Shown here: positions 29,634 to 39,991 of the stretch, piece after piece
Layout: each line of letters begins with the position of its first letter
Position numbering within the stretch: the first letter of the stretch is position 1
Assembly: GCF_000002515.2 (NCBI RefSeq)
Contig: NC_006040.1
Location: 434,001 to 498,000 of the forward strand
Length of the DNA stretch: 64,000 nt
Reading direction: 5' to 3'
DNA from: Kluyveromyces lactis
Lineage: Eukaryota > Ascomycota > Saccharomycetes > Saccharomycetales > Saccharomycetaceae
Made by a program: the position numbers and the translations under genes
Notes under the pieces: generated by a model
What the model saw: the letters and a program-made list of their open reading frames with translations, nothing else
Database searches by the model: none
Told to the model about the DNA's origin: nothing

Positions 29634-30199
29634 TCTCCTTCACTTTTTTTTACTTGACACTCTTATAAAAAGAATACAATTAAAATAAACGATGAATCGA
29701 TTCATATAGATGAACCCAAAAATTGAAGCTTATGAAACAAAAAACTAACAATTATTAAAACTTCATATAGGGACGATTTTACTCCAAATCTTCTTTGTTT
29801 TTATAATTTTGTTTTGTGTGTTGTTTTTATTTATCTTCGATCGCACAGTCATTATTCAAGTTCCAATCTTCTATCTTATGTTGTTGGAATATTCTACTTC
29901 ATATAAATGAAGTGGGTAGTTTAGTATGAAAGTTAATAAGTTAATAAGCCGAGATTATATACGAACGAAATTCAAATTCAACATTAAAATTAAACAACTC
30001 CAATTGAAAGTTATATACGGCAATTATTGAATATTCGTGCGAGGCTAATTGCTTAAGTTGATCATCTGATAATTTGAAAAGGATTTAAAATCATCATATG
30101 TTCCAGAACAAAGATTTTTAGTGTTGAAAGTTATTCTTAGTTTATGAAATAGTAAATTATTTAATATGTACAATAGATAAACAAGACTAAACTAATAAT
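29634..30199. other. Convergent intergenic ACT1/sugar porter
   Basis: Very AT-rich; holds the two 3' ends. No gene or motif seen. Confidence 0.5.
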
Positions 30200-31690
30200 T
30201 CAACGTTCCGTCACTTCAGTGGTAGTAGTGGTACACACAAATGAGTCAGGTTCTGGCGCACCAGACCTCTCGGGAATACTTTCAAAATCTGCACTTTGAT
30301 CCGACTCTATCTTTTCATATTCAACTTCTGCTGACAGCGCGTCTTGTTTGAATAGATTGTCAATATCGTGTGGTGACAAATCTCTCGTCTCAGGAAACCA
30401 CATAATTATAATGAAAGCTAAGGCTATTGTTGATGTTCCCAACATTACGAAGGTCCACCATTCTACGATTTGCATTAAATAAGGTGCCATTAATGCAAGG
30501 GCAAACCCTGTAAACCAACTTGTCGATATACAAACTGATAAGGCCACGGATTTTATGGATTCTGGTAAGATTTCGTTAGTATAGATAAAGCCAGCGCATG
30601 ACAATGATGAAGAGAATACCGAAACAAAGAGGAAACATAAGGCGACAACTATATTTCTCAAAACAACATCGCCGACGTGCCTTTCCCTTTCACCAATTAG
30701 GAATCCTATCAATAGCATGATACCACCTAAAAATACACTTGCCCACCCGATGAATACTTTGCGATTAAACTTGTCTAATAAAAAGACAGGGACTAAGGTA
30801 AATATCGTATTGACAATATAAGGTCCTGCGGTTAATTTCGAGCTGACATCATCATCAAAGCCAACCATTTCACATATGTAAATAGTGTAATACATCACAA
30901 CATTAATACCACTGATTTGAATTAATATCTGGACTATTATACCGAGACTCATGTGTTTCCAGTAACCTTTCTTGATAATATAGGAAAGCTTTGGCTTTTG
31001 CTTCGTTTCACTAACGAACTTCTCTCTGAGTTTCTCAACATCCTTCACTCTCAAAATCGCTAGCGACCGATCTATATCTTTGTTGGAATATCCATGCTTA
31101 TACAACCATCTTGGCGACTCCGGTAGTGCTTGAAATAGCATCAATAACAATAAACTGGGTATCACTTCTAACCCCCAAGTAATCTTAAATGCCAAGGGAC
31201 CTTGGATTTTATCAAGTAACATAGAGAGAAAGTATATGGATAGAATGGAGATTGTTAAAGCCATCTGCATTAAAGCTGTGGCCTGCCCCCTTATATTGCT
31301 TGAAAAAACTTCCATCAAATAGAATGAAGCAAGCACAGATAGAATACCTACTGCAATCCCTTTTACAAATCTACTCAGAGCCATTGTGTAAACTTCAAGC
31401 ACAAAAAAAGATCCGACAGATCCCATGGTCCAAATAACACTACAAGCACACAAACACCATTTGCACCCAATGAGTTCTATCAAAGACCCAGACATTAGGC
31501 ACCCCACAAACCCACCAATTTGGTTGGCCCCTGTCATCATACCTGTTTGTAGTGCAGTTGGCTGTTTGAAATACTCTTTGAAATAGCTCGTCCCAAGAAA
31601 CAATGATAAAGACGAAGTATCCATACCTAACATAAAACCGATACAAACTAACAGCCCGATCAACCTTTTCACTTCAAATGCATTTTTCAT
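30200..31690 (-). CDS. Sugar-porter family MFS transporter, YFL040W ortholog
   Basis: A 496-residue, twelve-segment major facilitator protein. The sugar porter signatures P-E-S-P-R-W-L (about 190-196), the helix-7 motif Q-I-L-I-Q-I-S-G-I-N-V-V-M-Y-Y and P-E-T-R are present. The loop 2-3 motif is degenerate (G-S-L-I-E-L-I-G-C-K instead of G-x-x-x-D-R-x-G-R), and loop 8-9 reads L-D-K-F-N-R-K. Its place next to ACT1 corresponds to S. cerevisiae YFL040W, a poorly characterised member of the family. Substrate cannot be inferred. The C-terminal tail is Glu/Ser/Thr-rich, a common target of ubiquitin-dependent turnover. Confidence 0.8.
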   Translation of the reverse strand: MKNAFEVKRLIGLLVCIGFMLGMDTSSLSLFLGTSYFKEYFKQPTALQTGMMTGANQIGGFVGCLMSGSLIELIGCKWCLCACSVIWTMGSVGSFFVLEVYTMALSRFVKGIAVGILSVLASFYLMEVFSSNIRGQATALMQMALTISILSIYFLSMLLDKIQGPLAFKITWGLEVIPSLLLLMLFQALPESPRWLYKHGYSNKDIDRSLAILRVKDVEKLREKFVSETKQKPKLSYIIKKGYWKHMSLGIIVQILIQISGINVVMYYTIYICEMVGFDDDVSSKLTAGPYIVNTIFTLVPVFLLDKFNRKVFIGWASVFLGGIMLLIGFLIGERERHVGDVVLRNIVVALCFLFVSVFSSSLSCAGFIYTNEILPESIKSVALSVCISTSWFTGFALALMAPYLMQIVEWWTFVMLGTSTIALAFIIIMWFPETRDLSPHDIDNLFKQDALSAEVEYEKIESDQSADFESIPERSGAPEPDSFVCTTTTTEVTER

Positions 31691-32108
31691 ATCTCAATTG
31701 CGTATTGTGAAACTAAGTCACCTTTATAAAACAGTGTATTCTTTGCTACTGGCTCCAATATTTACTCAGTTCTTAAGCTAAGTTGAAACCGGAAGTAAAG
31801 TAACTCTATAGCCCACTTTTATGACACGAAATATTTCTTACTGCAGTGCCGTATTTTGTACCATCGAAAAGTTGGTTCACGATGTGAACCACACTGACGC
31901 CCGTCGTATGACAGGAAAGAGAGGGTCTCTGTCACGTGATATTAAAACCCAATACCAGTCTCGAAAATTTCAACCTGATCCTGTTATAAGGTTCAACACG
32001 GAGAAGAACACCACCAGAGGAGTATTTGACTGGGAGAATGGAATCCTTCAGAGTGAGACGTGCTTTTCACTTTCCCTAATAATTGCAGCATAGTAGAGAT
32101 ATTGTCCA
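31691..32108. other. Divergent promoter sugar porter/SPC3
   Basis: No gene. GTCACGTGAT (Cbf1 type) lies at 31931-31940, about 170 nt before the SPC3 start. Confidence 0.5.
31931..31940. promoter_or_regulatory. Cbf1-type site, SPC3 promoter
   Basis: GTCACGTGAT, the fourth copy of this decamer within 7 kb. Confidence 0.45.
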
Positions 32109-32678
32109 ATGTTCTCATTAAACCAAAGGTTCCAACATGTATCGAGCCTTGCGCTATCGTGCAGTTTCCTTGTGATTGCATTGATTGCTGCAACTTCGTG
32201 GCTCCAGTTAGTTAAAGACAATGTGTTTGAATTAGAATCGCAGCTATCCCATATACGGTCCGCAACAAGATTTGCTAAGCAGAAGCGTTATGGCGGTTCT
32301 GCTGTAAATCCAACAGAGGTTTCGAAAATTCGTTTCAATGCCGACTTTGACTTCTCACGTCTTTTCAATTGGAATACCAAGCAAGTATTCGCATACGTTA
32401 CAGCCGAATATGAAGGCGATGAAAACCCTCACACCATGAATGAAATCACAATCTGGGATAAAATTATTCCAAGTCGTGATAATGCCACATTCACTTTATC
32501 AGACATAGATGCCAAGTATCAATTGTGGGATCTTGAATCTAAGATAACTGAAAGGCCCTTAACTTTCAAGTTGCATTGGAATATTCAACCTTGGTTCGGA
32601 TTTCTAATAAATGGCGAAACCACTGGTTCCAAGACCATCGAATTGAAGAAACCAGTTGACAAACAAAAAGGTAAATAA
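32109..32678 (+). CDS. SPC3: Signal peptidase complex subunit SPC22/23
   Basis: A 189-residue protein (S. cerevisiae Spc3 184) with one N-terminal signal anchor at about 14-34 and a lumenal beta-rich domain. Family landmarks are [22 protein letters not shown] and the tryptophan-rich [12 protein letters not shown]. Spc3 is an essential non-catalytic subunit that supports Sec11 in removing signal peptides in the ER. Neighbours match YLR065C-YLR067C with the YFL039-040 genes interleaved. Confidence 0.95.
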
Positions 32679-32942
32679 AACAGTTTAAAGTGATTATCTT
32701 GGGATTGAAAAATAAAGTGTCCTTTGTTGTATTTCGTATATATACATATATTTTTATACAGGGTACTAGTAATGCTACATAATCTATTCATTAATTAACC
32801 GAACATGATATTATTTACATGTGTTCGCTAAGTATGCAGATGATGTGTTTGCACACATCTATGAGGTTTTTTTTGGGCTTCATGGAAATTTGGACATCAT
32901 TATACTTTAGTCAATTCGTACTAATATACCTCAAGTCGAATT

Positions 32943-35792
32943 TCAGAACTCGTCCAATGGCACTAGTTCATAGGTACTTCTGAGTTTGCGTAAGTACGCC
33001 GAATGATTTTGTTCGATGATGTCCCAGTTGCTTATATCGTTTCTTGGCTTACGCAAATATTGTTTCATAACATAGGGATATTCAATAAGCAAGCGCTTGA
33101 CTTCACGCTCAAGGGTTTTGGAATTGTATCTCAAATATTTATCAATCTGAATCATGATTAAATCATAGATTTCGCTTTTTAGGTATAAATTTGTCTTGCT
33201 CTGTTCACTGGAAGAACTAGATGAACCATTAACGTTATATTTTCCGTCCTGGCGTTTCCTCAAAGACCTAGCTCTGTGAATCCAGGTATAGCCATGAATG
33301 AACATACCGTTGATTCTTTTCATAGCAAAATCAAATGTCGACTTTCTTCTGATCATTCTCCATAAGGCTTCATTCCACTCATTGTTACTTAGAATGTAAC
33401 CTTTATTTTCCAATTCCTCAATTAAAGATGGAAGACGATTAATCTCATTTAATTGTCTCATTCTTTTGATTTTGTACTCAAAGAGACCCACAAATGCTGC
33501 TTTCAATTGATTGTTGGGAACTACCGCACTAGGTTGATTTTGAAAGAAGGAGAGTTTGTCTTTATACCTGGTAAATAAAATATCAAAATCTTCCCATTTT
33601 CCGCTTTCAGCTGAAACTATTAACAAAGATCGCAGAACAACAAGCTTATTATTCCAATCTCTTGATCTAGGGAAGAAAAGTTTAACATATTTGGTAAAAA
33701 GATCGACGGCTTTCGACGGATCGTCATTCCTGGAAATAAAATTCATTGGCCACGTGACCACAGACGGATGAATAGTGCGCGTAGTGAAATTCAACTTGTT
33801 TTTAGCAATGCTCTCAAGAATTTCTTCTAACCAACCTAGCAAGAATTCAGGTGACTCGCGTTTCTTCCTGTTAAGCTCAAATCTTGACTTCACTAGGAAA
33901 TATAACGTCTTGGAGTTCATTGGAATTTGATTATCGACAATTTTCGAGATAATATTTGAGATACCTTCAAGATAGCCAATTCTATTGTACTCCTCAAGTA
34001 GTATGTTGAAATGGTCAGGTTTTATCAAGGACATATTGGCCCTGACTAGTTCATCCAAAACCTTTTCAGCTGCCACATAGTCTTTTCTTCCTGCCACCAA
34101 GTGTTGAAGTAGGATCATGTAAAAGTTGGAATTGACCTTATATTTCTTTCGGAAGTATATTTTGAGTTGCTCTTCTGCATTTTCAATATCACCAGTTAAA
34201 ACGTAGTACATGATCCTCTGTTGAACTATTTTGAACTTATCGACCGTTACAACATTTTCGTATTTTTGTATTAGTCGCCATGCTTCTTTGTATTTTTTTG
34301 ATTTTAGAAAGGTTCTTATCAATGCAGAAATGGTCAATCCTGTCGGTTGGATGAAATAATCAGTCGCCATGATATTAAATAATTCTTCAGCCACAGGATA
34401 ATTGTCAAGTTTTGCGCAAAGTTCTATAATTATTTTAAAATGTGTTTCGTTGAGTGGAATATTTTCGGCGCTCATAGTTTTCAATACTCTGAAGCAAGAA
34501 TCCAATGAGCCCATTTTTTTGTATGCCTTCAAAACTATCAAATAAGAAGCCGATGTGGGCCGTATGCCATACCTTTTAAATAGTGCAAACTCACGAACTG
34601 CTCCATTATAATCACCAACGTTATAATGTGCGTTTATTATGGACAAAAGCACTGCATATGATGGTGTCATATCTCTTCTTAATAATTGTCCATGCAATTT
34701 TTCCACCAACTCTAACTCCCCATGCATAGATAGGGCATACATTATAACACCGTAATGATTCACAGTTGGTAATTCACCAATGCCAAATAATGCATCAAAC
34801 TGGTGCTTAAGTCTATCCCAATCTTGCTTTTTCGCAAGAGCCACCAAAAGATAGTCAAATTGCATATAATCATCCTGAGCTAATGAGTATTTATGATGTA
34901 GATTAATAACGGTATCCCAATCACGGAAATGACATCTACTTCTCATCATTGCTGTTAGATCCGATGCTACAATTGGTAAATTTCTGTCAACTTTCCAGTG
35001 CCATATCCTTTCCACTTCTGAAAACCATCTGGACGAAGAAAAAAAAGTTATCAATGTCGATGCTAAATGTGAAGCGGGCATTATGCCATCCTCATTTTGC
35101 ATACGTTTTAACAACGGCAGGACACATTGATGCGATTCTTTGCTGGCCTTAAAGAAATAGTACAAATGATTTAGTATCGGCCCATATATATCCATACTAG
35201 TCAATTCACAATGTCCGTAGTAAACACTGACAAGTTTGGTCCAGATGTATAGGGCATCTTGAGGCGAGAAATTTTGATACAATTTAACGAACAAATAATT
35301 TACCATGTACACAGATGTTCCCTGCTTATTAATAGAAAACTGTGATATGTACTTAACAGCTTCTTCCGTTAACTTGTCAAGTTGCTTTGTCTGGATTAGA
35401 ACTTCGAAATAAACTTGAACGTTGTTCACAGTAGATGTTTCCAGAAAGTATCCGTCTTTATCAAATAAATGTAACTTGGCCATGGTTTCTACCATATCGT
35501 ACTCTTTCTTACCATACAAATATTTCAACAAGATGGACCTGTCAACAGTGGGTATTTCTGTTTCCTCGTGTGTTAAGTAGTCTTTTATCGTTAACCTTTG
35601 TTCTTCATCCAAAGGTACATCATCACTGCATTTGTGCACTACTTCCAAAACAGGCGTCGGCACAGCTGGTAATGATTTCGAAAGCTGCTCCAAAGATCGC
35701 CTCTTGAGCCACGGGTTCTTCGCTAAATGTATCGACCCATTGGAAAACCTTCTTATATACTGGTTTCCGAACAGCGTACTGACACGAAGCAT
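32943..35792 (-). CDS. PET309: Mitochondrial pentatricopeptide-repeat translational activator of COX1
   Basis: A 949-residue protein (S. cerevisiae Pet309 965) that begins with a basic mitochondrial presequence and then consists almost wholly of helical hairpins. Typical PPR pieces are seen in the middle, for example G-V-I-M-Y-A-L, Y-A-V-L-L-S-I-I-N-A-H-Y and S-Y-L-I-V-L-K-A-Y. Pet309 binds the COX1 mRNA leader at the inner membrane and supports its stability and translation. COX4, another complex IV gene, lies in the same window. Order SPC3-PET309-FYV7 equals YLR066-068. Confidence 0.92.
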   Translation of the reverse strand: MLRVSTLFGNQYIRRFSNGSIHLAKNPWLKRRSLEQLSKSLPAVPTPVLEVVHKCSDDVPLDEEQRLTIKDYLTHEETEIPTVDRSILLKYLYGKKEYDMVETMAKLHLFDKDGYFLETSTVNNVQVYFEVLIQTKQLDKLTEEAVKYISQFSINKQGTSVYMVNYLFVKLYQNFSPQDALYIWTKLVSVYYGHCELTSMDIYGPILNHLYYFFKASKESHQCVLPLLKRMQNEDGIMPASHLASTLITFFSSSRWFSEVERIWHWKVDRNLPIVASDLTAMMRSRCHFRDWDTVINLHHKYSLAQDDYMQFDYLLVALAKKQDWDRLKHQFDALFGIGELPTVNHYGVIMYALSMHGELELVEKLHGQLLRRDMTPSYAVLLSIINAHYNVGDYNGAVREFALFKRYGIRPTSASYLIVLKAYKKMGSLDSCFRVLKTMSAENIPLNETHFKIIIELCAKLDNYPVAEELFNIMATDYFIQPTGLTISALIRTFLKSKKYKEAWRLIQKYENVVTVDKFKIVQQRIMYYVLTGDIENAEEQLKIYFRKKYKVNSNFYMILLQHLVAGRKDYVAAEKVLDELVRANMSLIKPDHFNILLEEYNRIGYLEGISNIISKIVDNQIPMNSKTLYFLVKSRFELNRKKRESPEFLLGWLEEILESIAKNKLNFTTRTIHPSVVTWPMNFISRNDDPSKAVDLFTKYVKLFFPRSRDWNNKLVVLRSLLIVSAESGKWEDFDILFTRYKDKLSFFQNQPSAVVPNNQLKAAFVGLFEYKIKRMRQLNEINRLPSLIEELENKGYILSNNEWNEALWRMIRRKSTFDFAMKRINGMFIHGYTWIHRARSLRKRQDGKYNVNGSSSSSSEQSKTNLYLKSEIYDLIMIQIDKYLRYNSKTLEREVKRLLIEYPYVMKQYLRKPRNDISNWDIIEQNHSAYLRKLRSTYELVPLDEF

Positions 35793-36418
35793 CTCACAAC
35801 AAGCTTTGTAAACCGGTGCAAATATACGAGAGCCCTGTACGGAGTGTCAATATGTGGATATCTATTTGTCAGGTAAATTAATCCTCAACTGCACTTTAAT
35901 TCGGACTTTCAATGTCTGCGTATAATGTGCTCTTTGATCTTCAATTGGTCATTTCACCAAAGCTCATACCATACAAAACCTAGTATGAGATTCCAAGAAG
36001 ATTTCGGTACAACTTGAAAAATTTGTATACAACACCCAGACACTACACTATAAACATACTTCAAATATGTAAAGAATACTCTCCAAAGGCAGCCGTAAAA
36101 GGATGTCATATATCTAGGTGTGGCCAGCTCTTATGAACTACTGAGTTGTTAAACTGAATAATAATCTAACAGTACTGTACGTATTCTCTTTTATTCGAGA
36201 ATTGATATTTTGCCTATTTTTTCTCAATTCTTTAAAGATACTTTAACTCTGACTAGCTTATTTTCTCTGAAAAATTTCTAGCTCATCTCATCTCATCTGA
36301 ACCCATCGCTTGGGTATACTACAAACATTGTAGAAGGCGGATATCTAATACTGTCAACTAGTCATAATAGGTATAATCTTGACAAGTAACGAGAAGAAGA
36401 ATCACGTCCATCAGCAAT
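35793..36418. other. Divergent promoter PET309/FYV7
   Basis: No gene. ACACCCAGACAC (Rap1-like) at 36032-36043 and a (CTCAT)3 run at 36282-36298, about 120 nt before the FYV7 ATG. Confidence 0.5.
36282..36298. repeat. (CTCAT)n run, overlapping GATGAG PAC-type motifs, upstream of FYV7
   Basis: CTCATCTCATCTCATCT reads GATGAGATGAG on the other strand; GATGAG is the core of the PAC motif of ribosome-biogenesis promoters (bound by Dot6/Tod6 in S. cerevisiae). Confidence 0.5.
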
Positions 36419-36853
36419 ATGGCAAAGGTAGAGAAGAAAAAATTCACTAAGGAGTACAGACTGAAGGAGATTCAAAGGAATCTAACTAAGAAAGCTAGAT
36501 TAAAGAAGGAATACTTGAAAGTCTTAAAGGATGAAGGGTACAGCATTCCAGAGAAACCACAATACGAGAAACATGATAGATCTTCTGTAGAGGCTAAGAA
36601 AGCATTGAATAAGCAAAAAGTAAGAGATCAGAGAGAAGAGCATAAGCTGAGGAAACGTACTCAAAAGGAAAAAGAGCAATCGTTCAAGGAACAGGAGATG
36701 AAACGAATCCAGCTATCGAAGGAAAAACAAGTTGAAAGGGATAGAAGGGCAAAGAAGCTTACACAAAGGACGAAAAGGGGACAGCCTGTCATGGGCCCCA
36801 AAATTAATGATCTTTTAGATAAGATAAACAGTGATGAGACTTACACCAGGTAG
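36419..36853 (+). CDS. FYV7: Nucleolar rRNA-processing protein FYV7
   Basis: A 144-residue, highly charged, Lys/Arg/Glu-rich helical protein (S. cerevisiae Fyv7 151). It starts with K-K-F-T-K-E-Y-R-L-K-E-I-Q-R-N-L and ends with Q-P-V-M-G-P-K-I-N-D-L-L-D-K-I, both conserved in the family. Fyv7 takes part in small-subunit processome steps that mature 35S pre-rRNA to 18S. PAC-like repeats in its promoter fit a ribosome-biogenesis gene. It lies between PET309 and MEF1 as in S. cerevisiae YLR067-069. Confidence 0.92.
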   Translation: MAKVEKKKFTKEYRLKEIQRNLTKKARLKKEYLKVLKDEGYSIPEKPQYEKHDRSSVEAKKALNKQKVRDQREEHKLRKRTQKEKEQSFKEQEMKRIQLSKEKQVERDRRAKKLTQRTKRGQPVMGPKINDLLDKINSDETYTR

Positions 36854-37052
36854 AGGCATTCGTGCATTTTTGATAAAAACAGCCTTTCATCATTTCTGAA
36901 TATTTTCTCTTCGTATACTTCATTTCTAACCATTGAATTAAATTATAGAACAAGATAGTAATTATTTACAAGGTATTTGGCGATAGTTTTTCTTTTATAA
37001 TATATAAACAAGCACTTTTTTAAATTATATCTTTTATTGGGGAATCATGTTA

Positions 37053-39320
37053 TCATTTCTGTTGTTGCTTCTTTTGATAGTCCGCAATCAATTGCTTTTG
37101 TAGCTGTGGCGAAGCTGGCGCATAGTGCTTGAATTCCAACGAGAATTCACCTTTACCTTGAGTAGATGCTCTCAAAGACGTAGCGAAACCGAACATTGTG
37201 TTCAATGGACATTCAGCAGTGATGGTGAACTCGTCTTGACCATTTTCAGTATCTTGAATGACAGCTTGCAACTTGTTCATCAAACCGATGACGTTACCTT
37301 GGAATTCGTTTGGAGAAGTGACAGAGACGTTCATGATTGGTTCCAAGATGACTGGTTGAGATTCCAAAAATGCTTGGCGGAATGCGGCCATAGTAGCGGT
37401 TTTGAAGGCCAATTCGTTGGAATCAACAGCATGAATAGCACCATCGTTGATTAACATATTAACACCGAGCACTCTGTGGCCAATTAATGGACCCTTTTCA
37501 CAGGCTTCTTCGAATCCCTTGGCACAGGCAGCTAAATACTTATCCGGAATACGACCACCAACGATAGCAGTTTCAAAGTTGTTGGTATTGGAATTTTCAA
37601 TATGAGACAAATTACCCATAACTCTACCGTATTGACCAGCACCACCTGATTGTTTCTTGTGAGTGTAATCGAATTCGGCAGAAGATTGAATAGATTCTCT
37701 GTAAGAAACTTGTGGTTTACCAGTAACACATTCAACGTTATATTCACGCCTCATTCTTTCTACGTAGATTTCCAAATGCAATTCACCCATACCGCTGATA
37801 ACAGTTTCCTTAGATTCTGGGTCGAATCTGACTCTGAAAGTAGGATCTTCTTTTTGGAAACGATTTAAAGCCTTTGAAAAGTTTGTGGAATCTTTACTTT
37901 TTGGAGTGATAGACAAAGAGATAACGGCATCAGGAACAAACATAGAGGACATGGAATACTTCAAGGTACCATCTGTGAAGGTATCACCGGAAGAACAGTC
38001 GATACCAAAAGTGGCACATATTTCGCCAGCTCCAACTTCATCAACATCTTCCATATCATTGGAATGCATTCTCACTAAACGAGAAATCTTAACTTTTTTA
38101 CCGGTCTTAACGTTGGTGATGTAGCCACCTTTTCTCATTTTACCTTGGTAGACACGAATATATGTCAATTGACCATATTTACCTTCTTCCAATTTAAAGG
38201 CCAAACCAACAAATGGTTGAGTAGAAGATGGAATCAAATTGACCTTGGTTTCATCCTTAGCTATGTCGAGACCAGTGTTCAAAACCTCAGATGGATTTGG
38301 TAAGTACTCCACGATAGCATCTAAAACATTTTGAATACCAGTATTAGCCAAAGCGGAACCCATCAGGACAGGAGAGAACTTTCTAGCAATAGTGGCTCTA
38401 CGAATAGCAGCTTTGATTTCATCAACGGAAGGTTCCTTTTCCTCCAAAAAGATTTCTGCGATCTCATCATCGACATCAGCCAAAGTTTCGATCAATAAAG
38501 CTCTTTTTTCCTCAACCAAATCCTTTAAATCTTCTGGAACTGGGCCGGTAACAAGTTTTTCACCATTGCTACCCTCGTTGTAGATGGCAACTCTATCAAT
38601 AATATTGACAACACCCTTCAATTCAGATTCAGCACCAATAGGAACTTGAATGGCAGCAGCTGGAATTCTTAACTTATTGTTGATTTGTTCAATAGATCTG
38701 AAAGGATTAGCACCCATACGATCCATCTTATTGATGAAAGTAACTCTTGGGACATTGTATCTACGCATTTGACGATCCACAGTTACTGTTTGAGATTGAA
38801 CACCAGAAACAGCACACACAACTAACACAGCACCATCCAAGATTCTTAACGCACGTTCCACTTCGATAGTGAAATCAATGTGACCTGGAGTATCGATCAA
38901 ATTGAAATGATAAGATTCGTTGTCCTTATCCCAAGAACAGTAAGTAGCAGCAGATTGAATGGTAATACCCTTCTCTCTTTCCAAATCCATCGAGTCCATT
39001 TTAGCACCAACATTATCACGGCCTCTCACTTCGTGAATGGCCTTAATTCTACCTGTGTAATACAACACACGTTCGGTGAAAGTGGTCTTACCAGAATCAA
39101 TATGCGCAGAAATACCAATGTTACGTAACTTCTTGGATGCGTCGATATCCTTCTCCGATAGTAAAGGTTGAATCTCGTCCAATACTGCTCTCTCTTCCTC
39201 ATAAGTACATCTCTTACTTGAGGCAGAAAACGCTCTCTTTGAGAAACTCACCGCCGAAAAACGGGAGCTTCCAGCGACCGGACCAGCAATACCAGCAATA
39301 AGCCCAACCCTTTTGAACAT
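37053..39320 (-). CDS. MEF1: Mitochondrial translation elongation factor G1
   Basis: A 755-residue GTPase (S. cerevisiae Mef1 761). After a basic presequence come the G motifs A-H-I-D-S-G-K-T, the switch I G-I-T-I-Q-S-A, D-T-P-G-H and N-K-M-D, then the EF-G domains II-V with G-E-L-H-L-E and the C-terminal G-F-A-T-S-L-R. It translocates the mitochondrial ribosome. The open frame extends 51 nt farther 5' but only from a TTG; the ATG at 39320 (M-F-K-R-V-G-L) begins a standard presequence and is preferred. A Reb1 site lies 170 nt upstream. Confidence 0.96.
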   Translation of the reverse strand: MFKRVGLIAGIAGPVAGSSRFSAVSFSKRAFSASSKRCTYEEERAVLDEIQPLLSEKDIDASKKLRNIGISAHIDSGKTTFTERVLYYTGRIKAIHEVRGRDNVGAKMDSMDLEREKGITIQSAATYCSWDKDNESYHFNLIDTPGHIDFTIEVERALRILDGAVLVVCAVSGVQSQTVTVDRQMRRYNVPRVTFINKMDRMGANPFRSIEQINNKLRIPAAAIQVPIGAESELKGVVNIIDRVAIYNEGSNGEKLVTGPVPEDLKDLVEEKRALLIETLADVDDEIAEIFLEEKEPSVDEIKAAIRRATIARKFSPVLMGSALANTGIQNVLDAIVEYLPNPSEVLNTGLDIAKDETKVNLIPSSTQPFVGLAFKLEEGKYGQLTYIRVYQGKMRKGGYITNVKTGKKVKISRLVRMHSNDMEDVDEVGAGEICATFGIDCSSGDTFTDGTLKYSMSSMFVPDAVISLSITPKSKDSTNFSKALNRFQKEDPTFRVRFDPESKETVISGMGELHLEIYVERMRREYNVECVTGKPQVSYRESIQSSAEFDYTHKKQSGGAGQYGRVMGNLSHIENSNTNNFETAIVGGRIPDKYLAACAKGFEEACEKGPLIGHRVLGVNMLINDGAIHAVDSNELAFKTATMAAFRQAFLESQPVILEPIMNVSVTSPNEFQGNVIGLMNKLQAVIQDTENGQDEFTITAECPLNTMFGFATSLRASTQGKGEFSLEFKHYAPASPQLQKQLIADYQKKQQQK

Positions 39321-39991
39321 TTTCAAAGCGATATACGGTATTACGTGGAGTTGTAGAGCAGAGTATAACAAACTTCATCCACAACTCAATGCATAGCTAA
39401 TATGTATCTCATCGATATTATCATTTCGATTTTTCGACCAAAATTTCATGGAAACTATCTCTCGAACGAAGCGATCTTTCCGAATAAATCCCGGGTAACA
39501 ATATTTGTGTAATTAACCTGACAGTTACTTTGTAGATCGGAAACTTGGATGATACGTGATACCGGGGTTCACTACAGTAACACCAATGATATTCGTTTCA
39601 AGATACTGTTCGGACGTTCATGTTGTGTTATCAGAGTGAAGAAATTGTGAGGACATAACATAATAAATCAAAATAAAAGAAATATGAACATTATGAAAAC
39701 AGCTTGTATATAAGAGTAAAGATAAAGCCATAATGACTATAGTGATATGCAACTTAATTAGAGGAAGAAAGATATAGGAAATGTTAGATCAGGAAAGGTA
39801 TCGAAGCCGACTCCGACCTGTGATCCTTGTTCTTTTTTTTTTTTTATTACTGATTTTTCTCATTAACTCTCTAACATGATTGTGGTTTCTTCTCTCGTCA
39901 GAGAAAAGGCACATTGTTAATAGCTTTAGTATAATATACTGATGAATTATAAGGGGCCAATAAGAATAAAGTCAGATTAATTTTTAACTAT
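39321..39991. other. Intergenic: MEF1 promoter and FET5 3' region
   Basis: No gene. Reb1-type CGGGTAAC at 39492-39499 suits the MEF1 promoter; a T run sits near 39835. Confidence 0.5.
39492..39499. promoter_or_regulatory. Reb1 site, MEF1 promoter
   Basis: CGGGTAAC, 172 nt upstream of the chosen MEF1 start. Confidence 0.45.

Noticed and set aside
25073-31940. Centromere based on CACGTGA (CDEI) sites
   Set aside because: No AT-rich CDEII of the right length with an adjoining CDEIII-like element was seen, and the sites sit in ordinary promoters or an intron.
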